Positions 28,923 through 41,673 of a stretch of DNA of 64,000 nt are shown here, in pieces. The position numbers and the translations under genes were made by a program. Origin of the DNA: Punica granatum (lineage: Eukaryota; Streptophyta; Magnoliopsida; Myrtales; Lythraceae); NCBI RefSeq assembly GCF_007655135.1, contig NC_045133.1, positions 1,054,001 to 1,118,000 on the forward strand. The letters are read 5' to 3'. Within the stretch, counting starts at the first letter, position 1. Each line of letters starts with the position of its first letter. Below the pieces are notes generated by a model. That model was not told where the DNA came from. It worked only from the letters and a program-made list of their open reading frames with translations, and ran no database searches.

Positions 28923-31100
28923 TTCGGACAAATAGGTTTTAAATGATATGTTATCTTCTAGTGGAACAATTGAGATTTCCTCTTAATTTCTCCACAACTT
29001 CTCTCGGGGTTGATGGAATTGTATCAGTATGCCCCAAAAACTCTTTTTATTTTTACCAAAAATTATGATGTTCCCCGTTTGCCCTTGTCGACATTAAGCC
29101 TAATATATATATTATCTTGAATGGGGAACTTCTCATTGGTTTGGACGACGAACAAAAAAGGACTTGACAAATGGGAGTTGTATGAATTACGAGCATAATG
29201 CAATGTACAACGAGAACAAAATTGGATTTCTATTGGGTACGATGAGGACGAACTTGGATTTGTAAAGTGTTCGATGAGAACAAAACATATGGATTGGGAT
29301 CATATGAAATATACTGAAGAACATTTCTTTTTTCTAGATTATTCATTTCCAATGCAAAATGTTCAAGGAAAACTAATAGATATACATATACGTGTAGAAT
29401 TTCTTGGAGCATCTAGAATATGTTGCAATCTCTTGTGGTTGACCTCACTTTGGCTCCAAGATTTATCTCTAACGCCTCCTTTAAGTTCCAAGCTTTGTTG
29501 TGAACCAACCAAAGAAATTACCCCAAGAGAAAAGGGGGGAGAATGAAAAAGCTGGAGAGAGAGCTTAGTTAGAATTGAATTCATAGTATTGGAAAACAAA
29601 ATTCATATCCTCTTGTCACCTATAAACAAACGCATCAAAGAAATAATTTTAAATGTATCGAGAAATTAATGTCAAACAAGTCGTATATTATTAATTCAGT
29701 GAAACATTTATTCAAAAAGAAATAGTAAAACATATGTGTAATATATTATTTACGATGTATATTTTTAGCTCAAATCCTGGTTATTGAGTCTAAATTTATC
29801 GAGATCACACAGTAAAGAGTTCCTTCGTTGATCTTTGAGTTGGGGGCGATGAGTATGATCGATGTTTGAGCGAAAGCCATTCCAATCCGCGATAACAATT
29901 ACCAACCTATTACATTAAAAAAAATAAGACGAAAATGATTTTATTTAAGAGAAGGAAAAATTAGCAGCACTTCACGAACCCTCCTCCTTCCCTTCATTCC
30001 TGGCGACCGTTTCTCGTTCCCCGTCGAGGTCGTCCCTTCATCTTCTCCAAGCAAATATGGAGCGAAATGAGAAGCAGCCTTCGATTCCAGGTTGTCGGCG
30101 ACTGTGATGGAGGGCGATGCCCTTGATTAGGGCGAGTCGAATTGCCACGACTCGACCCATATAATAGACTCGACCCGATATAATAGACTCGACCCAGGTA
30201 ACTTGCCTTCCCCTACCCGACAACAATTCACTGCCCATTGTTCAACCGATTGATATCTCAATCGGTATCTCCACGACTCGAGGCACAACGACGGCATACC
30301 CCTAATTATCCAACTCGGTCCGACTCCCTTCTCTTTTAGACGGCAACTTCTTCTCTGTGAACAACTATCTTTGCCCACGCAATGGAATCCCCTCCCTCCA
30401 CTACAAAGGATAATACTCTTGGGCTAGTTTATCATACCAACCACCTGCAAATTTGACCTTTGTGGCTTCGCCTTTTTGTTGGTTTTTTGCAGGTTTTAGC
30501 TTCTTGATGATATTCATTGGTTTGAACCGATTAAAAAAGTTGGGTACTCTAATTGATGATTTGGCTAGTTTTTTATTAGTTTAGCTGCCATTGGTTTAAA
30601 ACGATCATAGGACTCTAGCTGAATTGATTTGAATGTCTTGGAATCAGCCATTTATGAATCGGTTGTTTGATTCATTTAAAGGTGTGATCTATGGAGGATT
30701 CCAACGTTGAGTACCGGTTTAAGACTCCTATTGGCTCTGCTTCCCTGTGAAGTAGTTTATAAATGGATTGCGTTATGCTCTGCTTTTCAGTTTTCATGGT
30801 GTCCATATATAATTTAGTCGCAAGAGGTCGACAACGAAATATGGCAATTGGAATGATCTCTACAATTGCATCCATGATTATATGACGTGCTTTAGTCACT
30901 TGTATCTTCCTTTGAAGAGATCTAGGTGGATTTGCTATTTTTTCGAGCTCTGTAATGTATTATTTTAAATATTTTTTTATGGACTTGTTTTTATTGTCAA
31001 TGGATATTCATTAATATTCAAGGGAAAAAAAGACTTTTGAGAAGGGTAATTTGGTAATTGCGGATGGGGGAAATCCAATCCAATCAAGGATCATAACGTA

Positions 31101-33486
31101 GGACCAAAACCACAGTCACAACTCTCTCTCTCTCTCTGTGTGTCTGTCCCTCCCTCTCCCTCTCTCTCTAAACCGTATCTTCATTCTTTTTTTGACTTTT
31201 CGTTCCATTCCACGTTTAATCCTCGCAGAGCTTCCTTTGTTGAATGAAACAAACCCCACAAGACACACCCACTCATACTCAGAGACCACAGCATCACAAG
31301 AAGCAAATCAACCCCCATCCCCACCCGTCCAAACAACACCAAACCCTGAACGGAACTTGAAGAAAATTCTTCCTCCTCCCACCCCAACTGCATTTTCTTT
31401 CCCCCCTCTTCTCCCCTTTTGGGATAAAACCAATTTTCCCATTGAACTCTTACCTGTTTCCGAACCTAACCCACCTCCCTTCTTCTCCCCCTCTGTTAAA
31501 AATCTTGGGAGGGTCTGTTCTTTCCTGCTGTGGATAGGGACATGCCCGGGCTCTGCTGATTCTTCCTCTCCCGTGAGTCTGGTTTTCAGTTTTTTCTTTG
31601 CTTGGAAATGGAGGAAGATGAGTTCTTTCTGGTTATTGTTCTCTTTCTTCTTCTTTGATTTTTATGGTTCTTATGATGTTTTGCAGATAAAGCTTTGCGA
31701 TTTGATGCTGCCTCGTATCTCTCGGGAGTTCAGTTTCTGGGAAAGCTTCAATCTTTATCAGGTAGATAGATGTTCGCCTGCCGCTGTCACTTCACCTCGG
31801 CCAAATTTTCGATGAAAAATCGTCGTTGATCCTTTCTTTAAGAAAAAAGAAAAAAGAAAAAAGAAAAGAATTGTGAGCTTTGCGCTCTCGTAGTTTAGAT
31901 GGCCATTGCTGGAATAGCTTATCGGGTTTCTATCCGATTCGCTCTTTCGTGATCTCTGATCATGAACATGGTTTATAATGATATGTTTTTGGATTGCTGG
32001 TTTTGGAAAATTCTGCTTGACAACAGGAACTTAGGAGGGATATATTGAATTCACACTCTCAGAAGATTGAAGATCGTGAGTGTATTTGAAAAATAAGTAA
32101 AGAATCATTTCTGAAGAACATTTCATGCACTGGTATAATTCGAGCAAAAAACGAGGTCGATGTTGCAAATAAGTAAAGAACTTTAGTAAAATCTACTAAA
32201 GAGAAAAGAACCGTAGTAATATCTCCCTCTTGGAGATTTTGAAATTGCCATTCTGTTAATGTTCATGTGAGATCTTTGTACTTTTGGGAATTTTTCTTCT
32301 TGAATGTTTAAGATTAAGATGAATGGTGAAATTTCTAAATCGACTTTTTCTCAATGACCAGGCTTGGAAGAAGAAGTAGAATCTTTCAATTGCATAAACG
32401 GATGGCCCGTTACCATATGTTTATAAAGCCCATTCACCTCTTTGCTGAAATGGATTTCCCCATGAACATGCTGTGGTAGGATCCCCGAAAAATTTCTCCT
32501 TATGAGATGCATATGGCCCTTATCCGTGGCATTAATACTGAATTAATTTTTGAATCTGCAGTTACCGAGCAGGCTCGGAAACAAATTGAATGCCGAGTAA
32601 CTGCCTGGAATTAATGAATGCAGAAAAAAAAAACAACATTCACAATAACAAACTTTTATATATAATGCCCTTTGAAGAAACTATGAGTTCCAAGTTTGTA
32701 GTTTTGCTGCTAACACCGAGACTTACACGCATAAGTCGCCGGGATACTTCGCATTTTCCTTTTACAATCGAGAGGAGTTGCAGAGCATATCCTGTTGTCT
32801 GCTCTCAATAGAGCAACTCCGGGTAAAATCAGATTATTTAAATTTTTGTTTGATTTATACATTTTCACTCGTCCTATGGTTTCACATGGATTCGCTGACT
32901 TTTATTGGATTATTGTTTTACATGATATGATCTCTGTCCTGCGAATTCTGCGCATCGTTTTGTGTATGTTTGATTGATTTACTTTCTGGTTTTTAGATTG
33001 TTATGGAACCTGTTTGGATTTTTTGTTTCAGCGCGGTAGTCTTTTTCTCCTCTTCGTTAAGCATCTGAAAGTTCGGTTCAAAAAATTTATTGGCTCTCTG
33101 GAACCAGTGTGATATCATATATATGACCTCGGATGATTTAATGAGGAAACTATATGGAACATGATTTTGATGTTATTTAGGATTAGAACCGCGTGTGTTT
33201 CTGAGCTCATCCAGGTTGAAAAATTTTATTGATCAATTGTACTTTTCTGCATGCTTATACTGAGATGTCTATCAAACTAAAATGACTGAAGAATTATTTG
33301 TATGATTTGGACTGATGGAGTAAACAGTGATCTATTCAATTCTTTACTGCCCCAATATTTAATGCTTTACATTCTTATTTTAAAATTGTTGCAATAATCT
33401 TCTGTTCTATGTTTGAAATAGGCAATCTTTCTCTCCTATTCGAGATCTTTACAGCCTTATAATCGCGCATTGGAGGCAGATTAACA
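31101..33486 (+). promoter_or_regulatory. Promoter and intron-bearing 5' UTR of the TPS gene
   Basis: A CT-rich tract (31122-31170) and a pyrimidine-rich stretch run to about 31760, where CAG/GTAGATAG could be a donor. A likely acceptor (gaaatag) lies at 33415-33421, followed by about 65 nt of leader before the TPS start at 33487. Class II TPS genes commonly carry a 5' UTR intron. A long open frame at 31138-31815 is Pro/Ser/Phe-rich and low in complexity and is not called as a gene. Exact leader exons cannot be fixed without cDNA. Confidence 0.5.
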
Positions 33487-36286
33487 ATGATGCTGTCTAG
33501 ATCCTGCATCAGTCTACTGGACTTGGCTTCGGGGGACATGTTGAATTTCCCTCAGACTCCCCGAAGTCTTCCCCGAGTCATTACTGTCCCAGGAATTATA
33601 TCGGAGGTTGAGGATGGGAATGTTACCAGAAATCAGGGATCTGCTGCTCCTGAACCTCGAGAGAAGAAGATCATAGTGGCAAACTTTCTCCCTCTGAATG
33701 CTCGTAAGGATGATGAGTCGGGGAAATGGCAGTTTAGCTTAGACTGAGGACTCGCTTCTATTGCAGATGAGGGATGGGATCTCATCTGATACTGATATTG
33801 TCTATGTGGGATCTCTGAAGGCCGATGTTCCTGCTATGGAGCAAGAAGAAATTGCCCAAGAGTTGCTTGAGAATTTCAATTGCGTCCCCACTTTTCTTCC
33901 TCCCGAGCTTCACAGGAAGTACTATCATGGATTCTGTAAGCAGTACTTGTGGCCCCTTTTTCATTACATGCTTCCCATGTGCCCTGAATATGGGAACCGA
34001 TTCGATCGATCGCTTTGGCAGGCCTATGTTTCAGCTAATAAGATCTATGCCGATAAAGTTATGGAGGTTATCAATCCTGAGGATGATTTCGTATGGGTTC
34101 ATGATTATCATCTCATGGTGATGCCAACTTTCTTGAGGAGGCGGTTCAAGAGAGTCAAGCTCGGGTTCTTCCTCCATAGCCCATTTCCCTCATCAGAGAT
34201 CTATCGGACTCTTCCTGTCAGAGATGAGATTCTCAAGGCACTCTTGAACACAGATTTGGTTGGTTTTCATACTTTCGACTATGCTCGGCACTTCCTCTCC
34301 TGTTGCAGTAGAATGCTGGGCTTGAACTATGAATCTAAACGGGGCTACATCGGGCTCGACTATTTTGGGCGCACCGTGTATATCAAAATCTTGCCTGTGG
34401 GGATACACATGGGAAGGCTAGAATCGGCCTTAAACCACCCTTCCTCCTACACAAAGGCCAAGGAGATTCGAGAGCAGTTCAGGGGCAAGAAGATCATTCT
34501 GGGGGTTGATGACATGGACATATTCAAGGGCATTAGCCTGAAGATACTCGCGATGGAGCAGCTCCTGCAGCAGCGTCCTGACTTGCGGGGATCGGTCATT
34601 TTGGTCCAAATAGTCAACCCTGCCAGGAGCACAGGAAAGGACGTGGAGGAGGCAAGGAGAGAGACATACGTGGCCACTGAGAGGATAAATGGGACTTTTG
34701 GGTTTCCGGGATACAAACCTGTGATTTTGATTGACCGACCGATGGAAATTTACGAGAAGACCGCCTACTACGCTCTGGCGGAATGCTGCATTGTTAATGC
34801 AGTAAGGGATGGGCTGAACCTGATCCCCTACAAGTACATAGTCTGCCGGCAGGGGACATCGAAAATGGATGAGGCCCTTGAGAATTCCTCCGAATCGTCT
34901 CATACAAGCATGCTTGTTGTTTCCGAGTTTATGGGCTGTTCCCCATCCCTAAGTGGGGCAATTCGGGTCAACCCATGGGACATTGATGGGGTGGCTGATG
35001 CCCTGTACTCAGCCCTCACAATGCACTTAATTGAGAAGCAGGTGAGGCATGAGAAGCACTATAGGTACGTCAGCTCACATGATGTCGCATACTGGGCCCG
35101 TAGCTTTTTGCAGGATCTTGAGAGAGCCTGCAAGGACCATTACTCTAAACGCTACTGGGGCATCGGATTTGGTCTCAGCTTTAGAATCCTCTCTCTTTCC
35201 CCTAGCTTCAGGAAGCTCTCTATTGAGAATATCGCCTCAGCTTATAAGCAAGCAGAGAGGAGGGCAATATTTTTGGATTATGACGGGACTTTGGTGCCTC
35301 AGGCCTCGATCATCAAGGCGCCAAGTCCTCAAGTCATCTCGGTGGTGAACAGTCTCTGTGGGGACCCCAACAGCACTGTGTTTATAGTTAGTGGAAGGGG
35401 CCGGAATTCTCTCAGTGATTGGTTCCAAGATTGTGAGAATCTCGGTATTGCTGCTGAGCATGGATACTTCATAAGGTAAATAAAAATATCTTCAGACCCT
35501 TCAATAGCGTTCAAGTACTCTCTTTGGGTTCTCGTATATAATTTGCAATTTTCTGGTGACAGGTGGAATAGGAGGTCTGACTGGGAGACGGGTCCCTTGG
35601 ATGAAGATTTTGATTGGAAGAAAATTGCAGAGCCCGTGATGGAATTGTATACCGAGACAACTGATGGGTCCTATGTGGAGGCCAAGGAAAGTGCCTTAGT
35701 GTGGCATTATCAGGATGCTGACCCAGATTTCGGTTCCTTCCAGGCCATGGAGTTATTGGATCATCTTGAAAGTGTCCTTGCAAATGAGCCTGTGGTCGTT
35801 AAGAAGGGTCAACACATTGTTGAAGTTAAACCACAGGTATGCCTTTTCTGCTTTCTCCCTTGCTACGCTTCCTTAGATTTCGCATGTCTGGAGAACTATA
35901 TCAACTGTTTTTATGATATCTGGAGTAGGGCTAATCTTCTTTGCTCATACTTACTGCAGGGTGTAACTAAAGGACTTGTTGCGGAGAAAATTCTTTCTGT
36001 GCTGAAAAATGATGGGAAGTTGCCGGAGTTCATGTTGTGCATTGGGGACGATAGATCCGATGAAGATATGTTCGAGAGCTTAATGAATGTCGCTTCAAGT
36101 TCATCTATTGTTGCTGCTCCAGAGGTGTTTGCTTGCACGGTGGGGCAAAAACCGAGCAAGGCTCGGTACTATCTGGATGATACAGTGGAAGTTGTGACTC
36201 TGCTTCGAAGCTTGGCTTCAGCATCAGGCTCTAATAAGCCTCGAAGCAGGTCAGAATCCGTTGTTTCTTTCGATAAAACAGCATAA
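33487..36286 (+). CDS. Class II trehalose-6-phosphate synthase (TPS8/9/10-like), with a one-base frameshift
   Basis: Exons: 33487-35475, 35563-35836, 35960-36286. Removing one extra base restores 862 codons, the normal class II length. The order is a plant leader (SRSCISLLDLASGDMLNFPQ), a glycosyltransferase-20 domain (about 60-545; HDYHLMVMPTFLRRRF, FFLHSPFPSSEIYRTLP) and a trehalose-phosphatase-like HAD domain (about 590-840; FLDYDGTLVP, CIGDDRSDEDMFE). Class II TPS proteins are mostly regulatory, with little synthase activity. Fault: after GKWQFSLD the frame meets TGA at 33745-33747. An extra T at 33745 displaces the conserved continuation DEDSLLLQMRDG, and the preceding conserved Trp (FSWDED in relatives) is Leu. 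The remaining 770 or so codons are intact. It may be a real null or N-truncated allele (next ATG 33767) or a sequence error. Confidence 0.88.
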
Positions 36287-38866
36287 AACACCGATGCAGC
36301 AGTTCATTTTTGCTGGGAGGGGGATGAGGATTGCTCAGGAAATGGCTATAGGAAGCAATGCTTGTTTTTTTATCCAGTGTGTCGGGGAGGGATGAAAAGA
36401 GAAGCTGTGCATATGTTACTCTCTAGGTGGATATCGTATACTCGTTTAGCGAAGGTGAAAATGTTTCATTAACATTAGTTAGTCTCAAGGGAAGGGCTCC
36501 TGCTGATATATGCAAAGAAACGAACATCATCATTTGTTCATAGTCTTCTTTTCTCTTCTTCTTTGTGACATTTTTCTTCGTGGCAAATAGAGGATTGATA
36601 AGTTAGCATCTGCTATACGCCTCGAAAGATTCAGTTTAAATCGGGTCCAGCACATCCAAGATTGGAAGTTTGGTCGATGCCGTTTTAGGTTAGGAATTGG
36701 TCAGTGTCAGGAAGTTGTGGCTTTGGTTTGCAGAAAGGGACCAACTCCGTCCGATAATTTTATGCCAGCTTTTTTACTTTTTGAGGCAGTGGTTGAGGAA
36801 CAAACATCCCACCTATGAATCATCCCGATCCATATCCCAGCGTGGTTTACATGCCATGTGAAGGTATTTTGCTTGGACGAAGCATTGCCGAGCACAATCG
36901 CACGAAATTTTCAAAATATTGTTTGGATTAAACTAATTATATTCATATTCATACGGCGAAACAAATAACATAGTATCTTCCTGTAATATATTATTCATAT
37001 TTTCTTAAATGAATAGGGAAAAGAAAAAAAAAAAAGCTTGAGAATTGAAATTAAAGCTAACAACCCAACTAATGAGTGCTCATTAGGTGGCAAAATGATG
37101 AACTTTGTCTCCATGACCATCACATTGGTTAGATTTTCGGATTACTCTATGAAATTTCGATGCTCTAAATTGCTGCAGTTGAGTTTTGAGGAGCTCCAAT
37201 GACATTATTTTGATACGGATATCATTCAAGAAAGCAAATCGATTTCAGAACAAAATTGATGAATAAAAAAAGGTGAGCTCGAGTAATTTGACACTTAATT
37301 AGGAAAATGCAGGATGAACAAAATCTCTTTTAAATGAAATTATGTAATTAAAATCCAAGCAAATCAATACAAGTTCTTTGAGTGCCCACCGAAAGGTAGA
37401 ATCTAATTTGTCAGGGGGCTCGTCAACTGGCCACTCTGGCAAATCTGCTGTCCGGGCCCGCCCATGTTCTCGGCTGTCCTGTCCCCACACGATTCCACTA
37501 ATCAATCATACGCCATGGGCTTTCTAGGTAGGCCCCACCCCAACTCGTTGCCCTTGCCCGTCCAAATATGAAAATTGTTCTGCCCGCGAAGCACCAGATC
37601 ACCACCCCCTCCTCGCGCACCAACCCTCCAACGGCCACAAAACCGCACTAAATTACCGTAATGCCCTCTCCCTCCCATTTCGGAAAGGACCCCCCGGCGC
37701 CGCAACCGGCTACCGGCAGCTAACAATATAATCTCATTCTTAAATTTCCATTTAGTTGTCACGCCACACGAACCTGGAAGCCTCGTAGCACTGCATGCCA
37801 TAAATGATAAAATCTGGCGTTCAATATGTCAAGTGAAAATCAGAATTTGTGCCACCATGGGCAACTCGATCAAATTAAAAATACTGTTAGTTCCCCCATT
37901 TAAAAAAAAAAAGAGAGAGTTCTTACACAAAAATGTACGAATTGACTCGAGAAATTCTTCGGTTATCATATCTTGTCACATGGATAATATAAGGAATGTA
38001 TGAATCTGGATATTCTATTTTTTTATGGTACCTAGACGCTATCCTGTAAGGTTTTGAACAAAAAATTATTGGGATTGGACCTTTCAAACACAATAAATAA
38101 AATTAAAAATATTTTATTTACAATCACGCAAAATAGATGAATGTCAACATAAATTAAATAAATCTCATCCATCCATTTACAGAACTAAATGATTATGTAG
38201 CTCTCCTTAGAATTATGTATTAGACAAATCAAATAAACAACTAAAGGATGATGTAGCTCTTCTTAGTAAGCGATAGTAGACAAATTAAATAAGCTCTTCT
38301 TAGGAATATGTAGTTTCAAACATTGTACATAAAAGGATTAAGTAAATATAAAATAAAAATAAAACAATAAATAGGTCACGAGTACTGATTTCGATTCTGG
38401 GTTCCATGTATGTTAGAGTCGAAACAGGAATCGAAATCGGTTCTCACTGGTTTCTTAAATTACTACTCGAACATTTCCTAACGAGTAGATTCTAACCGGT
38501 TCTGATTATACTTGGTATCCGTGCATATATTCAAGTAATGTCATGATTATTACTAATTGCAACAACTGTATTAGCTCTTCCTTATTATATTATACTATAC
38601 GATATGATATATGATAATTTAAGAGTTTTTCGGATCGTCTCATTTAAAATTGTTTCATCATTTTCAAAGTATTGTAAGAAATTAGAATGAGGGAAATATT
38701 GCCCTGCCACCGGCATTTCCCGGTCATCTCCTTCCCCCCGTCACGTTTCCGTTATATTGAACCCTTCCATTTCTCGATGACGCATAGATCGTTGCATCTC
38801 TCTCTCTCTCTGCATTTTGCAGTGAGCGACAGGGGTGGGAGGGAGAGAGAGTTAGGGTTTCTATGC
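36287..38866. other. Intergenic: TPS 3' flank and upstream region of the next gene
   Basis: The first few hundred bases are probably TPS 3' UTR. A GC-richer block at 37400-37800 has antisense ORFs without recognisable similarity. Degenerate repeats of about 70 bp (containing atgtagctct-cttag and tagacaaat-aaata) occur at 38189-38310. A sequence near 38385-38440 (gttagagtcgaaacaggaatcgaaatcgg) resembles one at 46515-46580, which suggests a dispersed repeat. Confidence 0.5.
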
Positions 38867-39403
38867 ATGGTCGGCGCAGAGGAGGCAGCGATGGACCCGA
38901 AGGAACCACAGCCGACGATCTACGAAATGGAAGAAGCCTCCACCCCTCTATATGCGGACCGCAGTTGCTGCTTCTGCTTCCGCAGCTGCTTCCCCTCCCG
39001 GGCCCGATCCTCACCCCTTGGACCCTCCTTCTGGGAGCGCGTCGGCTCCGGCCAGCACGACGATCGGTGGTGGGCACGGGGCCTCAGGGCGCTGACGAAG
39101 CTCCGGGAATGGTCCGAGATCGCAGCCGGACCCAGGTGGAAGACCTTCATACGGCGGTTCAATCGGACACGCAGCGGCTGCGCCGGAGGGGGCCCGAGGC
39201 ACGGGAAGTTCCACTACGATGCATTCAACTACTCCCTCAACTTCGACGAGGGGTCCAACAGCATCGAATTCGTGGAAGAGGAGCCCGACCGCCACAGCTT
39301 CAGAAACTTCTCCGCCCGGTTCGCCTCCGTCCCCGGGCCGGTGAAGCAAGTCCCCCCGGTGGATATCTCTGGCAAGGGCAAGGAGGTGCCGGTTTTCGGG
39401 TGA
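38867..39403 (+). CDS. Plant-specific protein of unknown function, 178 aa
   Basis: Single-exon ORF; the start at 38867 (MVGAEEAAMDPKEPQPTIYE) follows a leader with CT and GA tracts, and an in-frame ATG eight codons further on is an alternative. A much GC-richer codon usage than the flanks supports real coding. Visible parts are a Cys/Phe-rich stretch (CCFCFRSCFPSR), a basic Trp/Arg region (GPRWKTFIRRFNR) and the block GKFHYDAFNYSLNFDEGSN, with FRNFSARFASVP near the C terminus. I recall small uncharacterised plant proteins with a similar FxYDxxxYSLNFDEG block but no known function. No signal peptide or clear membrane span is seen. Confidence 0.72.
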   Translation: MVGAEEAAMDPKEPQPTIYEMEEASTPLYADRSCCFCFRSCFPSRARSSPLGPSFWERVGSGQHDDRWWARGLRALTKLREWSEIAAGPRWKTFIRRFNRTRSGCAGGGPRHGKFHYDAFNYSLNFDEGSNSIEFVEEEPDRHSFRNFSARFASVPGPVKQVPPVDISGKGKEVPVFG

Positions 39404-41673
39404 TGCGGCCCGACCCGGTTGAGCAGGCTAAGTCGGTAATCCAAATCCAGCGCCGAGGTTGCTAACCTGCGCCACGCCGCCGGGATTGTCTGGACCGTGG
39501 ACTGTTGACTTTTCCCTGCGGACTCGTCATTTTCTTTTTTCTTTTTAATTAATAGTTTTCTTTTTTTTGTATGCTTTTATTATTATTATTATTATTATTA
39601 TTTAATGGTGTACAAAAGAGGGGAAATTGTTTAATTAGGGAGGTTTCGTGAATAATGCATAGAAGTTTGGCTTGTAAAATGAATTTTTTTATTAATTAAG
39701 GAATAGGCAATAACAAAGGTTACTTGCGGTAATAAAATTATACATTCGTGCTCCCAGTGCTCCTTCCCTTCAAGTATCATTTTCACTGTCGTCGTCGTCG
39801 TCGTCCTCGTAGTAGTGGCAAACTGCACATCAACCATTCGGAAAATCTATAAAGTCGATTGCGGGTTGAGGTGGGAAGAGCTTAAACTTAATTAATGATC
39901 ATAATAATGGTAGATAGGCTGCAATCAAATCCTATTGCTTGAATAAGTGGGCTTTAGTGGCTATTGGTCCACATAAAAGGCGTCACCAGATAATATATGT
40001 ACGATTTTTTCATAAAATAATATAAATATAATGTATAAATAATTTAAAAGAGTATCATTTGCCCCTAAAAATGACTCACCATTTGCATTTTGATAGTGAC
40101 GCAAGATTTATCAAATCTAAAAAGCATAGACTCCATCGTTATCCTTTAGAAATTTTGGCTTTTTAATCAAGTGCTTCTTTCACTATCGGCGTGTACTCAA
40201 ATATCTTTTATCAATAATCAAGAATTCAATAATTAATCTTATGAAGAAAAAAAATATCTACTTTGGTTTCCCACTAATTTCTATGGGCCGGCTTTGATTG
40301 CAGTAGAAGCATTTGGGCTGTATATATTCAAGAAAAAAAAATTAAAAGATATGTAAATAAACCAGCAATAAATCACGACTTGTGTTATAATTGACAAACA
40401 TTGTATTTGAAGGATTTGAAGAAGTACTTCATAGTGAGGGTTAAGCCAAAGTGAGGACACCTTGTGATTTAAAGAAAAATGAGTAAGGGATGAATCGCTT
40501 GAATTGAAGTCGTGATATATCTACGTTGTATGTAAAGCCCAAGCAGCCCATTCTGGTGATACTTCCGAGTTCTTACGAACAGTTTTCTCATTCCAGCGTT
40601 TCATTCGATTCAATCAAATTATACATCATTAGTAAAATGAGATCTAGACATCTACGGACTGCGTCAAAGAGTGAATGAGAAGTTGAACCAATATGTTTGG
40701 TGGAACTGAGACGCTCCTAAGGCAATGACTGGTTGATTTGGTTGCAGAGTCCCAATCGAGGATCTAGACATCTGCCAACTGCGTCAACAAGTGAATGAGA
40801 AGTTGAACCTAGATGTCCGGTTGAACTGAGATGCTCCCAAGGCAATGAATGATCGATTTGTTTGCAGAGTCCCAATTGAGGATCGGGGATCACTTGTAGG
40901 TTAAACCGTGGTTCTTCTTGGACGCTGATACCATTCAAGACTGTAAATTCACAACGAGCCAACTGCTGCCAATCTAGCTGCAACGTCCTGGTAGTAATCG
41001 TGCAATCGGTCTTTTTGGCTCCCTTGAGTTCGCTTCGTCTTATGGATCTGCAGGCAGTGCTTCAAATATTTAGAGCTGCAAACAATCGTGAAGGCCATCC
41101 AGCTTGCTGGTCACCTATGAACTAATATGTCGGTCCCATCCAACCCGAGTGAGCTCAATCTTTATTCCCAGTTATGTCGGTTTGTTAAGACATTTTTCAG
41201 TTTTGGAGTCTAGGAATACTGGTCACGTACCATGATCCTCAAACTCTACGGCCAACAATGTCTGTGTCCCTAATCGGACTTTGCTTCCTTTACTATGTTG
41301 GCCTATTATCATTTCCAATCTTCCCTTCATGTTTGTTCGAGGGAGTTTGTCGATGCAGATTTCCCCTTTCGAGCGAGAAAGTTCGATTCTGCTGAGCTTT
41401 ATGTATGTTTAGTTTTCCTCTGTGTCTTTCCCCATCTACGACAAAGCTGTGAGCCTCAGGCAAATTTTTCGTTCGGCGACTAACATAAATGTTTTGGTGG
41501 ATGGCGAGAGCTCTCTCGACTTTGATATGTCGGAAAACCTTTCTTCTTTCCGTGAGAAAACAGAAGCAAGATAGTGTAATTCAAAACATTTCAACTAACC
41601 ATACACCTAACTTCTCGAAAGAACACATTGACAAAGTCTTCTGGTATGATCAAAAACATTCCTCTATTGTGAA
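39404..41673. other. Intergenic with microsatellite and tandem duplication
   Basis: Contains an (ATT)n tract (39578-39603) and a 120-bp tandem duplication (40641-40880). ORFs near 41295-41677 are unrecognised. No gene is supported. Confidence 0.55.
40641..40880. repeat. 120-bp tandem duplication
   Basis: 40641-40760 and 40761-40880 both start gatctagacatct and share gtgaatgagaagttgaacc and tttgcagagtcccaat-style blocks. The period is a multiple of three and a minus-strand frame (40983-40717) stays open through most of both copies, but the translated repeat resembles no domain I know. Confidence 0.85.

Larger units (their letters stand above)
22251..31100. other. Long gene-poor intergenic region
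   Basis: About 9 kb with no recognisable gene. It holds a GA tract flanked by 15-16-bp repeats (22281-22345), GGAA repeats (24240-24275), a SINE 3' fragment (24616-24690), a 143-bp tandem duplication (25606-25890), a GA tract near 26318-26331, degenerate repeats at 26680-27350, a TA/TGTA microsatellite (28879-28922) and a 19-bp tandem repeat (about 30159-30195, unit with tagactcgaccc). The remaining ORFs have no family features. Confidence 0.6.

Noticed and set aside
31138..31815. Long plus-strand ORF (225 codons) upstream of TPS
   Set aside because: Low-complexity Pro/Ser/Phe composition from CT-rich DNA and a likely splice donor inside; best read as TPS 5' UTR.
34430..34903. 157-codon ORF antisense to TPS exon 1
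   Set aside because: Shadow of the TPS coding sequence.
37502..37801. 99-codon minus-strand ORF in a GC-richer block
   Set aside because: Arg/Gly-rich with no recognisable motif and no exon partner.
40925..40940. gctgatacca, resembling the complement of an LTR retrotransposon primer-binding site
   Set aside because: Partial match only, with no LTR pair, polypurine tract or gag/pol nearby.
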